Positions 1 to 8,700 of a stretch of 13,870 nucleotides of DNA are shown here, in pieces. Source of the DNA: Aureococcus anophagefferens (taxonomy: Eukaryota > Sar > Pelagophyceae > Pelagomonadales > Pelagomonadaceae); contig NW_008705606.1 of assembly GCF_000186865.1 (NCBI RefSeq), forward strand, positions 123,683-137,552, given 5' to 3'. Both the position numbers and the translations under genes were made by a program. Every line of letters starts with the position of its first letter. The first letter of the stretch is position 1. Below the pieces are notes generated by a model. That model saw only the letters and a list, made by a program, of their open reading frames with translations. It searched no databases and had not been told where the DNA came from.

Positions 1-719
1 TATACTGTAGTACAGTACGCTACACTACCACTACCCTACTACCATCATGCTAGTACTGTACCTACCCTAGTTAGGCCTTCCTTCCCGATCCCCCTCCTTT
101 ATAATCAGTTACTATCTTATGACTGCGCTACCGTAAGGTAGCACACTGAGCTTCCCCTCTCACCCACTGTGCCTATCCTGCTACTACGGACTGTACCTTA
201 ACGTCAAGTTGATGTACGGGACTTAGTTTCTTTACATACGACCGCGTGGCGACCGGAACGGGGAGGTAGAGTGGGTGGGAAGGGACGCGCTGCCCCCTCG
301 CGACCCCTCTAACATAGTTTTCGAGTCATCGCAGCAGCGGAGATCGTTCGTCATCGACCCCGTCGCGTCCAGCGCGACGGATTCCTCGGGGGAGCCCGAA
401 ATCGTCGAGTCCACCGGGCCGAGCTCCGGCGGCGTTTCGTCCCGACGGTGGCCGTGGGGTGTCTGGGGCTGCCCCCCAGGTTGCTAATTCTGTAGCGCCC
501 CCCTGGGGACTTCCCTGGGGCCCGGTGGCGATGCGCGACAAGTACTAGAGAGATAGAGAGATTTCTACCGTCATCTTCAGTGAACTGCACCTCGATTTCC
601 ACTCTGAAAAGCTCTCTGTAAAGTACGGTCTCTGACTCAAGAGCCAGGCCACGCGCTAGCTTTTGGGGGGGGCTTGGAGATCTTCTGGGATGCCAGGCGG
701 GCGCAACTGCGGAACTGGC
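1..719. other. Gene-poor flank: TAC/GTA-rich low-complexity DNA, then a GC-rich island
   Basis: The first ~220 bases are rich in short TAC/GTA/CTAC words, with small hairpins such as CTACC-GTAA-GGTAG near 128-141. From about 240 to 540 the composition switches to GC-rich, with CCCTGGGGA-type words repeated near 499-521. A run of eight G follows near 665. The short ORFs in both strands overlap each other, have arginine/proline/serine-rich GC-driven composition and match no family I recognise. No gene is supported. The 3' end of the minus-strand gene that stops at 720 should lie here; I see no clear poly(A) signal. Confidence 0.5.
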
Positions 720-2735
720 TCAGCGTTGCCTAGCGGGGTCGCCGCTGTGGGCCCTAGGCGCCCTGGCTTCCGAGGCAGCTGCTTTGTTTAGACCGGGAAT
801 GCGGGTGGGACGGTGACGAGTTCTTTCTCGTGTAGCGGAATTTCGGCCTTCGAGTACAGTGGCTTTCTGATAGAATCGTACATCGGCTGCGTAGGCAGGA
901 AGCTGAGAGATTTTTGTCTCTTTTCCGACAGCATCCTCGCCACGAAGCTCATGAATGAGCCTAGCTTCAACTTCCTCAAGGCGCTGGAGGGCCTGGTTTG
1001 TGCCGTCCTCTTCCAATCTCCTCTCTGGATGGGAGATGAATCCAGGCTTTCCACCGGCGAGTGAGATGGGCTCGAGCAAGCCATCGGGGAGGCGGGTGGG
1101 TGGGGTGAACAGTTCTGAGAAACCAGAAGCGAGAAGGGAAGACACCACAATAGAACCTTCACCGACACTACCCATGGAGTTATCATGCCGTCGGATGCGA
1201 GCTTGCTTAGTGGGCTTAGTCGTCGCCGAACTGAAAGGCTCTGCGACGGCCGAGTTCGTCACAAGAACTGCCGATTCGGGACGTTCGAGTACCTTGAGGC
1301 TTTGAAAGGCACTCCTTGTCATATGATTCGGGTCGCTTGGCCAGGGGGGGCCGGCGCGAGTTACCTGGGCACCGCCCCGGTTGCTATCTGACGCATCTTG
1401 ATTTGTGGGAAACTCAACAGCCGAGACTCCGGCCTCAGGAAGAAATTCGAAGTTCTCCACTAATGAAGTTTGACGGAAGTGAAGTGGGAGAAATTTAGCT
1501 GAATTCTCATCATGCTGCCCAGGGCTTTGAGATCGACCAATGGTAGGCTGCGAGTGTGAGTGAGCTATCGAATTCGTCGTGCAATATTTGAAACTGTGTT
1601 GCGAAGTTAGGGCCCGCTTCAAATTTTTTGACGTGCGGACAGCATTATCCTTGGGCACAGTTGATGGTCGTCGGGTAGTGTTGATGAACACCTGTGGGGT
1701 CGGCAACGTCACATGATCATTAATGACATGTTCTGTCCCGAAAGTAGGAGTGTCGCCAAAAGAATTCGAGACTTTCTCCAAGGGCGAAAACGGCGAGAAA
1801 ACCTCCAATTTGGGTTTGTGCGCTTGACCCGGACAAAGAATCTCCTTGAGTTCCCTTGCGTCCACATTCAACTGGGAATCAAGCTTGGGCTTGGGTATCG
1901 CAAAGACAGTGAGGTTTTCAATGGCCCAGCGCTTTGGATTCGCCCTTTGTAACAGGGCCAAGACATCTCCAAAAATTCCTGGTCCAAAAGGCTGCGACTG
2001 GGGATGATTCACCGCATCCAGTAACTTTTTGATTTCGCTGAAGGGCGTCGGCGATTGCATACTCAACCACTCATGCATACCCTCTGCACTAATGGCGCCT
2101 TTATTATCTCTGTCAGCGAGCTTAAACAGCTCGCGCCGAGCACGGCTCGCACTCGCTGGCCGACGGTTCGCGCTCGACGGGCGTCGAGCGGATCCCGCAC
2201 TCGTCGGCCGAGAGGTAGATCTGCGGCCATTTCCGTCTGGTTCCAACTGCGCTGCCAATATACGAGGTAGACTATTGAACACCTCTCCGGTGCTTCGCCC
2301 CCCCCCCCATAGACTCGATCGATGCTCCAATTCGTGCAATGATAAATTTGAGCTGGTTCGGCCAGTTTCGTCTATTGGGGGCTTCGCCTGGGGCGTCACC
2401 GTGGATATGTGCAGCGACGCCCATGCATCAATGGCACTAGGAACCGGCTCTGTCGCTATCTCCCCACAAATTGGCACGAAGCTGTCTGCCACCAGTATGG
2501 GAGGAACCATTGCGATGACGGCCCAACAACAGTGGACCTGGAACACAACAGTAAATCGCGTCGCAACCACGGCCTTAAGCTTAGCTTGAGCGTGGGAAAC
2601 CGCCGCAGAGATGCAATCATTGATCGCTCCTACCGCCGAAACTTCGCCCTGAAAATTGATCTCCATACAGGGGGGTCGGGGTCTACTCGAGTCCTCAGTG
2701 AGCACGACCGCCCCCACCCTCTTCTTGGCTGCCAT
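720..2735 (-). CDS. Hypothetical 671-aa protein with R-P-x-S-A motifs and a degenerate EF-hand
   Basis: This is a long uninterrupted frame on the minus strand in a region where neighbouring genes are cut by many introns. The ATG at 2735 is the first in frame. Visible parts: a hydrophobic stretch at residues ~58-92; a serine/arginine tract at ~171-200 with three R-P-x-S-A-like motifs (RPTSA, RPSSA, RPASA); directly after it a helix and EF-hand-like loop at residues 208-219 (DRDNKGAISAEG). The loop has D at 1 and 3, G at 6 and I at 8, but G instead of E at 12, so calcium binding is doubtful. A low-complexity serine/threonine-rich middle follows, then a charged helix at ~573-600 and a basic tail. 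R-P-x-S-A tracts are common in microtubule and axonemal proteins, so a cytoskeletal role is conceivable but unproven. A tract of 11 C at 2298-2308 lies inside the frame (encoding W-G-G-G), so a frameshift or sequencing slip there would change the N-terminal 145 residues. In-frame introns cannot be excluded. I do not recognise an orthologue. Confidence 0.62.
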   Translation of the reverse strand: MAAKKRVGAVVLTEDSSRPRPPCMEINFQGEVSAVGAINDCISAAVSHAQAKLKAVVATRFTVVFQVHCCWAVIAMVPPILVADSFVPICGEIATEPVPSAIDAWASLHISTVTPQAKPPIDETGRTSSNLSLHELEHRSSLWGGGRSTGEVFNSLPRILAAQLEPDGNGRRSTSRPTSAGSARRPSSANRRPASASRARRELFKLADRDNKGAISAEGMHEWLSMQSPTPFSEIKKLLDAVNHPQSQPFGPGIFGDVLALLQRANPKRWAIENLTVFAIPKPKLDSQLNVDARELKEILCPGQAHKPKLEVFSPFSPLEKVSNSFGDTPTFGTEHVINDHVTLPTPQVFINTTRRPSTVPKDNAVRTSKNLKRALTSQHSFKYCTTNSIAHSHSQPTIGRSQSPGQHDENSAKFLPLHFRQTSLVENFEFLPEAGVSAVEFPTNQDASDSNRGGAQVTRAGPPWPSDPNHMTRSAFQSLKVLERPESAVLVTNSAVAEPFSSATTKPTKQARIRRHDNSMGSVGEGSIVVSSLLASGFSELFTPPTRLPDGLLEPISLAGGKPGFISHPERRLEEDGTNQALQRLEEVEARLIHELRGEDAVGKETKISQLPAYAADVRFYQKATVLEGRNSATRERTRHRPTRIPGLNKAAASEARAPRAHSGDPARQR
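2298..2308. repeat. Homopolymer C11 inside the 671-aa frame
   Basis: Eleven consecutive C on the plus strand (G on the coding strand) encode part of a W-G-G-G stretch. The frame is open on both sides at the stated length. Such runs are prone to replication slippage and base-calling error. Confidence 0.95.
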
Positions 2736-3260
2736 GGTGAGTGCCGCTACACTACTGTAACGCCTTCACGGCGCGTTAGACTTATGCCGCGAGGTGGCGC
2801 GCGGCGAGCTGATCCCCGGTGGCGGCGATTGACCATCTCGACGATGGCCGCTCTCCGTGGCTTAAAAGGCTGCCCCTCGGCCCGGAGCGAGCCCTGGAGG
2901 CGGCACCCAGGGTCGCGGCTGCCTGCGGGCTGGGCGCGCGGCCGAGGGCTGCGGCCGCTCTCTCGCCGTCGTTCCGCCTTCCCAAGCCATCCCGTCGAGG
3001 GGCGCGCCGGGACGAGCGCGCGACGGGGCTGGGAGACTGAAATTCAGCCATCCATAACCATACAGGGAGGATTTTTCAGATGAGGTGAACCATAGCACTG
3101 GCGTTATAGGCTAGGTTAAGGAGGAGGAGGATACGGGGGATTGGTATCCTAGGGGATGACGCTGGGGGAATTGGGTCATCTGCTCCCCCGCCGCACGCGG
3201 GCGTATGGAGGGGGTTCGCGAGGAGGCCCGATGGGAGCCCGCTTGGGGTAGTCGTTTCTG
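2736..3260. other. Intergenic: GC-rich island and G-rich transition
   Basis: Between the start of the 671-aa gene and the poly-T tract. About 2785-3045 is strongly GC-rich, with mutually overlapping ORFs on both strands (up to ~90 codons on minus, ~73 on plus, plus a longer composite frame). All are rich in A, R, P and G with no family signature. 3060-3200 is purine-rich (GGAGGAGGAGGA near 3118-3131). No promoter element could be assigned for the minus-strand gene starting at 2735. Confidence 0.45.
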
Positions 3261-3279
3261 TTTTTTTTTTTTTTTTTTT
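3261..3279 (-). repeat. Poly-T (19) tract, i.e. poly-A on the minus strand
   Basis: Nineteen uninterrupted T on the plus strand. Read on the minus strand it is a poly-A run 67 nt beyond the stop codon of the copia RNase H fragment, in the position expected of a reverse-transcribed poly(A) tail. It could also be an independent simple repeat. Confidence 0.9.
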
Positions 3280-3346
3280 GGTGGTGGTGCCGGCGTAGCC
3301 GCAAGGCCAAAGGCCGGAGACGCGGGCACGAGGATGGGCCGGCGCC

Positions 3347-3796
3347 TCAGGCGCCTGTGCGCACATCAGCGCCGCTGAATGCCATGACGGAGCGGTAGAA
3401 GCGTTCCTCGTCCTCAGCAGCCGTGAGGGAATTCGCGGGGTTCTGCTTGGACCGGACGTAGCGAAAGTGGAAGCAGCCCGAGTCGATGGCGTCGTAGACG
3501 AACCCGAGGTGGACCCGGATGTGTCTGGCCCGCGCGGAGAGGTCGCGGCGCCGGAGAAATATGATCGCGCTCTGGTTGTCGCAGTAGATGAAGGAGGGGC
3601 GCAGGGCTCGGCCGAGCAGGAACTCTGCGAGCTGTCGCATAGCAATGAGGACGCGGACGGTCAGGACAAGTGCATAAAGCTCAGCCTCGAAGGTCGAGAG
3701 TGCGGTGGCCATTTGGACGGACGACCAGGCGGACACGCAGGCGCCGCCGGCGAGAATCAGGTGACGAGACCAAGCCAGATCGTTTCCAAGTTGCAT
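3347..3796 (-). mobile_element. Ty1/copia retrotransposon fragment: RNase H domain end of pol
   Basis: The translation matches the RNase H domain that ends copia-type pol polyproteins. Recognisable blocks are ALSTFEAELYAL (the ALST-x-AE-x-E-x-x-AL motif carrying the catalytic E), IYCDNQSAI (the CDNQSAI motif with the catalytic D), a basic ARARHIRVHLGFVYDAI block (the HI-x-V-x-x-x-FV-type motif), then FRYVRSKQNPANSLT, matching YV-x-S-x-x-Q-x-AD-x-LT with N in place of D. The active enzyme degrades the RNA strand of the RNA/DNA hybrid during retrotransposition in cytoplasmic particles. Integrase and reverse transcriptase are missing: an in-frame stop lies a few codons upstream of 3796, and the upstream DNA encodes nothing retroviral. 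No LTR was recognised. The conserved acidic residues are present, but as a fragment it should not be autonomous. It could instead be a domesticated RNase H. The third codon positions are strongly GC-biased, unlike the host genes. Confidence 0.85.
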
Positions 3797-3798
3797 TT

Positions 3799-4011
3799 CT
3801 AGAAATTATTCTGCGCGCTTATTGCGAGCATAAGCGAAGTCCAGTTCAAGTGCCGAAAGAATGCGCCGCCTCGAGCGATGCAGAACTGGGTGCCAGGCTG
3901 GCAAGTTGTGTATTGAACTTGAATTTCCTCCACATAAGAAGGCACTGGGTTGCCAAACACAGCAACCTGAGTTTGGCTAAAAACGCTGAGTCCAAGCAGT
4001 GTTTTGATCAT
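3799..4011 (-). CDS. Small hypothetical ORF (70 aa), possibly secreted, abutting the retroelement fragment
   Basis: A 70-codon frame starting with ATG at 4011. The N-terminus MIKTLLGLSVFSQTQVAVFG has one basic residue and a short hydrophobic core and could be a weak signal peptide. The remainder has two cysteines in a C-x6-C spacing (TCQPGTQFC) and no family I recognise. Its TAG stop (3799-3801) lies only 2 nt before the first ATG of the copia RNase H fragment. It may therefore be the first exon of a host gene interrupted there, or simply chance coding. A TTTAAAA sequence sits about 25 nt upstream of the ATG. The composition is balanced, like the host genes and unlike the flanking GC-rich DNA. 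Confidence 0.3.
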   Translation of the reverse strand: MIKTLLGLSVFSQTQVAVFGNPVPSYVEEIQVQYTTCQPGTQFCIARGGAFFRHLNWTSLMLAISAQNNF

Positions 4012-4436
4012 GTTGAACTAAGCCTGTGCAGCGCCATTTTAAAGGGGCCAGTGACGACGCGCGCGCGGGCCGTCGACGCGCTCTAGACGTCGCGCGCGGC
4101 GTACAACATGGAGCGGCGCGGCGCGGCAGCCCCCGGGCATTCCCGCGGCGGCACCCGCGGCGCCCATAGTACGGGGCGCAAGCGGTCGACGACCGCGACG
4201 CCGACCCCCGCGGCCGCGTTGGTGACCTCCCTGGGGAGCACTCCTGGGGAGTAAGGACTAGTGCTCTTTGTTTCACGCTAGAGTATACCACCAGGTGGGT
4301 TAGCGCGGGGGGTTGTGTAGGCTACCTATCTAGCTTGGCGCCCCGGTAGGTTGGCATATGGTCCTCCTTTGTGGTGCGTGATGCGCACGTTCCTGGCCAA
4401 AAGGCAATGAAATATCATATTTGGAACTTGAGGTGC
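4012..4436. other. Intergenic: GC-rich island (about 4050-4225) and 3' flank of the FCP gene
   Basis: Highly GC-rich DNA with GCGCGC runs, then a CCTGGGGAG-type word repeated at ~4229-4249 (similar words occur at ~499-521). A short perfect hairpin CCACC-A-GGTGG lies near 4289-4299. The FCP transcript should end somewhere in 4300-4436; no AATAAA-type signal is visible. A minus-strand frame across 4090-4225 reads as alanine/proline/arginine-rich sequence with no recognisable domain. Confidence 0.45.
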
Positions 4437-5146
4437 TTAGAATGGGATCATGTTACCGGAACCGATCTGCTCGCCGAGCGTCTGGCCGGTCTGACCTTCA
4501 GCAAACATGTTGCCAATAATACCGAGCATGGCAAGGCGACCGTTAGCCATCTCCGCATTCAGCTTCTCCGTTTTCTTTTCCGGCCCGTATTTTGCACCAA
4601 AGAAACCAACGTTATAGTCGCCGTCATACTTAGATGCAGGCCACCACGCCATCTCAATCAGTCCTGTGAAGAGCAGAATCTGCGCGATACCGGCAGCTGG
4701 AACCTTGAAGATACCCTGGCCGCCGTTCGGGATATCAGAGAACTTGAGCTGTTGAGAGAGAGAGAGGTAGCCCGGGAATTCCACGTCGGCGTTGTGCGCG
4801 ATGCATCCTACCATCGCCACCATGGCAATGCGGCCATGTTTACGTTCAACAGCACGACGGCGTTCAAAGCCTATGTTAGATTCTGAATTATACTGAGTCT
4901 TCTTATATCCTCACCCTCTGGTTGATTGGTGCTCAACCCAAGCGGGTCCCAGAAACCTGCCGGCGCTTGGACCCCGATCGCCTATTAGTGATGTTTCTAA
5001 CGGGTCGGAAGACAAAGCTCACGAACGCTGGAGCACGCGGTTTCATCGACTGCAGATCCATCGAGAACGAGGCCCACGGCAGGCGTCGTGGGCGCGACGA
5101 AGGCCGAGGCAGCTGAGAAAGTCAACGCGAGGAGAAGCGGCTGCAT
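4437..5146 (-). CDS. Fucoxanthin chlorophyll a/c-binding (FCP-type) light-harvesting protein, three exons
   Basis: Exons on the minus strand: 5146-5023, 4956-4915, 4870-4437 (124 + 42 + 434 nt = 199 codons plus TAA), separated by introns of 66 and 44 nt. All phases join. Intron 1 has donor GTGAGC, a CACTAAT branch-like site and acceptor CAG; intron 2 runs from GTGAGG to ATAG. Residues 1-16 (MQPLLLALTFSAASAF) are a signal peptide ending in the ASA-F motif that directs proteins into heterokont plastids. The 42-nt exon encodes the FWDPLGL motif. Transmembrane helix 1 contains AVERKHGRIAM (E, H and R in the chlorophyll-ligand motif). Helix 2 is AGIAQILLFTGLIEMAWW. Helix 3 contains LNAEMANGRLAMLG. 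The length is normal for FCPs. The protein binds chlorophyll a, chlorophyll c and fucoxanthin-type carotenoids in thylakoid antennae and passes excitation energy to the photosystems. The exon 1 donor is the least certain boundary: it gives R-F-W-D-P where most relatives have G-F-x-D-P. Confidence 0.93.
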
Positions 5147-5784
5147 ATTATTGCCCGCTACCTTGTAGATGCCGTCGCGCGATCTTCTTCGCCCTGAGAC
5201 TAACCCTATAGGACTGCTGTAGCGAACTGGTAGTGCCTCGCTGAGGTTCGCTGCTCTCCTAGTTATTTGCTATTTCTTATGGGTATGGTATATTGGTATC
5301 TCCCTACTTTCCGTTTTCTCTTGCTACTTTCCTGGTACGTCGGTGTGTGTGGCAGATTCCCACAAAGGCCCTCCGTCGGCCGCGACCAGCTGGCATGCGA
5401 CGCCCCTCGCGCCACAGCGCGGTCCCCGGACGCCCAGGGGACGCTTAAGCGATCCCCTGGGTCCACAGGCCCGCGTTGGGCCTCAGTTCCTACTTCGAGC
5501 TCATGCTGCTTGGGCACTGTTGCCCCGCGGCCAGTCAGCCAATCAGCAGGGCGTGATTTTTTTTTTCGATGACGACAGACGCACCCCCCCGAAGAATCGT
5601 ACAATTGCGCACTCAGGGCCCTCATATCAGTCCGTGTGCCGATTTCTCCGGTTAACTGGGCATGCTAGGCTGAGTTTTGGGCCGGTGTCATTCCCGTTCA
5701 GAAACCAGGGACTTGTGGATGATTTTTGCATGGTTGGCATGGTTCAGTGGGTGTGATGAGCTATACATATGGGCTACCTGGCGA
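5147..5784. other. Intergenic: upstream region of the FCP gene and 3' flank of the ARM gene
   Basis: This stretch should hold the FCP promoter. No clear TATA box is seen near the start codon. A CCAATCA word lies at 5539-5545. An inverted repeat AGCGAAC / GTTCGCT (5221-5227 and 5246-5252) could form a stem-loop about 75 nt upstream of the FCP start. Ten T occur at 5557-5566. Overlapping short ORFs on both strands in 5263-5756 lack any family signature. Confidence 0.4.
5433..5461. repeat. 29-nt near-perfect palindrome
   Basis: Arms CCCAGGGGA and TCCCCTGGG flank the perfect 10-nt palindrome CGCTTAAGCG, with a single extra A (5452) breaking symmetry. It could form a cruciform or RNA hairpin, or be a dimeric protein-binding site. 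It lies about 290 bp upstream of the FCP start codon. Confidence 0.85.
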
Positions 5785-8700
5785 TTAATCGACATGCGTC
5801 CTTGATTTTGAAGCACACTGGGCTGTCTGCAAGAGCCCTAGGGCCTTGTGGCCAAATTTGTTTTCAGTTGCTTTCGAGTATTTTCCAGATGTGTCATCCT
5901 CGAGAGCAGCGAGAGAAGCCACTGCCTCGTGACGTACGTCTTCATCAACAGCGCCGCAAAGGCCAACAAGAGCATCTGTTCCCCCAGCAGCAAACCTATG
6001 CATCTGACTATTGTGATAAGTCACAGTGGATTAATTCACGGTGTTGAAGACATGTAGCGGCGAGCATCGGCTAGAGAACAAATATTAGCGAGTGCTGCCG
6101 CTCCTAGACGTCGCACATTCGCACTTTCGCCACCAGATTGCGTGTCACCCGCAGCGTCGACTAGTGTCCGGCAAACATCAGAACGAGTTCCAGTCTGGAC
6201 AAGCAAGACTCGCTTTGCTCCACGATCAGTCGCAGTGAGACTGGCCAAGCAACGGAGAGCGGCTTCACGTACAGCTGGCGGTTGACAATAATGTGCGAGT
6301 GTGACTATTGTTTCTACACCGCTTCGTGAAGATTCGACTCGGATTCGATTTGAGTCATTGAAATAAAGCGCATTTGCCACCAGGTGCAATGCGCACGCAC
6401 GCTCTAGGACATTGTTATGCGCGGCTCTTCCCAGTAGCAGCTCTCCCATATGAGACTCATCGACATAGTCGCCGCGGAAGTGTGCACGGTCGATGGTGTT
6501 TTTCACTGCCGCCAAATCTATCACATTTTCGATAAATTGTCCACACCGTTCTTGGTTCGGACTATTGGACCACGCAAGGTTTGAAAGTGCCCAAAGAGCA
6601 GTTGCACATTGTGCTTTGTTCTGCCCTTTGTTGGAGATAGACCAGAGAGCTTCTATGGCACCAGCCTGACCAAGTTCGGACCGAAGCTCAGGGTCAAGGG
6701 CAAGGTTGCCGAGAAGAAGCGCGGCCGAGCGCCTCGCAGTTGATATATTTGCCACACAAAGGAGGATAACGGAGCTCACGGAGGATTTTTCACAGAGTGG
6801 CGTCAATGACGGTGTTTGCGAAAGATCCTCATTTGTCTCCGAGATGGAAAATGTTGTTATAAGAGCGCAGCGATTCCCTCCTGTAAGGGATGCGAAGGCA
6901 TTTGCAAGGGAATTTGCAGCACCTGCTTGAATCTGAGCCTCCCTGTCTGAGTTTAGCAAATCAACTGAAATATGTGACTGCAGGAGGCGAGAAAGAACAT
7001 CTAATCCACCTGCAGCTACAAGCCTGTCAGCATTTGGCGCATGCAATGAGAGCACATTTGCTAGCGCACTGACTACGGATTCGACAATATCGGTGTCGTA
7101 TGTCGTCTCAGTGTGACGTGAAGACCGAGAAATGGAGGACCGCAGCTTGTCAACAAAAATCTCAACAAGACCTGCTGCACCAAGTGCTTCCTGATTTTGC
7201 TGCATTTGGAACGCCAGGTTGGCCGCCGCCTATGAAATAAGAAGATAAGAATGTCCCCTCTTGAGTTATTAAGTGTAAGAACAAATGGAGTTGTTGAGCG
7301 ACATATGCAAGACATCACATGCCAAGGCAACCACTTCCGGGTTGGCATGTTGTACCAAGCCGACGACGGCGGATATCAGACCATCTACTCGCCCCAGTGA
7401 TGATGCATTCGTTGCATTGAATGACACTCCTGCAAGGCCCCTGGTGGCAGCAAGTACGCATTCCTGGTCACGGTCGCGAGACAGAACAAGGAGCACTTTG
7501 ATCAAGGGTGCGGGCATCCTATAAACAGCCTCCTTATTGGATCTATCCAATTTGGGGAACAGCCAGCCTGTGCTTCCCGTCACTAGTTGGCGCATATTTG
7601 CATGATTTGGTCCCTCGCATAAGCGCCTGCGACGGAGAGCCCATTGTCTCCGGGCAACGGCTGCATCGCGAGGGGTGCCATGGTTTATTTTGCTTGGTAA
7701 ACTTTGAGCTTGAGATAGACGCCTTGGTTGGACAGATCTATCGTCGAACCCAAGATTGCGTCTGAGTCTTTCCATCTCACGGCTGACCGCCACATCAACC
7801 CAAAGTCGCCATTGTTCACGAACATCGGCGCCTAAGGCTCGACTGTCCACCTGGCAATTCCAGGTGAGGGCAGCGAGCGCCTTTGCGCTGAGGCGGCGGA
7901 GCTCGCGCCTCGGTGATCGACACATTGCAGCTAACACCAGGGCGGCTCCATTAGCACCTAGCTTTTTGACTGCGAGAAGACTAATACAATACACTGGAAT
8001 ATTTACGAAGAGCATTGTTGAACGTATGGTGCGCACCGGACATGGTTGCAACGCGCTGTGCAAAAAAAAGAAAAAGGGCGGATGTATCTAGTCCAAGCGC
8101 GTGTGCTGCAGTGGTATGCCGCCAAACATCGAGGCGTAATGCACGTTGAGCCCGCATGTCAAGCTTCTTCTGCTGGTCGAGCAAGGTTTCACGGTGCATA
8201 AGCGCAGTTTTTGCTCTTGAGAAGCTAGCGAGCAGCGTGTGAACCCATAGTTCAAGACGAGCCGAGTGCGCACGTTCATAATATACCTCGTCACGAGAGC
8301 AAGCACGTAGTTTAGCAAGAGACTGTGTCATTTCCAATATCGCTAGGTCGCGCACTCTTCGGCGAGCTGCTTCAACACCCAGGCTATGTCGGAGTGCCTC
8401 TGCGAGTGCTATGTGGAGAAAGATCTGCTGCTTGCATTGTTTGAGTCTGTCTCGAAAGTTCGATTCAGCAACGTCCCGCCTATATAGTCAAGCCCATCAA
8501 ATCACTCAGATTTTCTAAAGACAAAGGGAGTTACTCTCGAGCTTCGCGAAGGGCGTCGCGCCTTGCCCAAACCCGATCTTTCGAGGCTCTAGTCCGCGCT
8601 TCTTTAGCAAGGTGTTTCGCTGTTTGTGCAGCTCGCACTCCAGCGCACAGAGCTGCGGCGTGAACTCGCCTTCGTGATGCTCGTTCTCCAAGCAGTTGGT

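Noticed and set aside
1..200. Telomeric or satellite repeat at the left edge
   Set aside because: TAC/GTA words are frequent but there is no fixed period or repeated unit.
2029..2589. Plus-strand 186-codon ORF opposite the 671-aa gene, and the overlapping frame 2409-3083
   Set aside because: It lies antisense to a much longer frame, has no recognisable domain, and looks like a mirror of serine/arginine-rich coding DNA.
3076..3645. Minus-strand 189-codon frame crossing the poly-A tract
   Set aside because: It overlaps the RNase H frame in another phase, and includes a lysine run created by the poly-A tract.
3255..3815. Target-site duplication CAGAA flanking the copia fragment (after the A-tract and near 3810)
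   Set aside because: Only five matching bases, and not placed exactly at the inferred boundaries, so it is compatible with chance.
5221..5252. tRNA-like or structured RNA upstream of the FCP gene
   Set aside because: There is a 7-bp inverted repeat, but no tRNA arms, anticodon loop or promoter boxes.
5263..5625. Minus-strand 120-codon ORF upstream of the FCP gene
   Set aside because: No family signature. Comparable open frames lie on the opposite strand, and it includes the palindrome and a homopolymer.
6008..6039. Alternative 32-nt intron before the last ARM exon
   Set aside because: It is also in phase, but the 44-nt version (5996-6039) fits the size of other introns, is followed by G, and gives better ARM repeat spacing.
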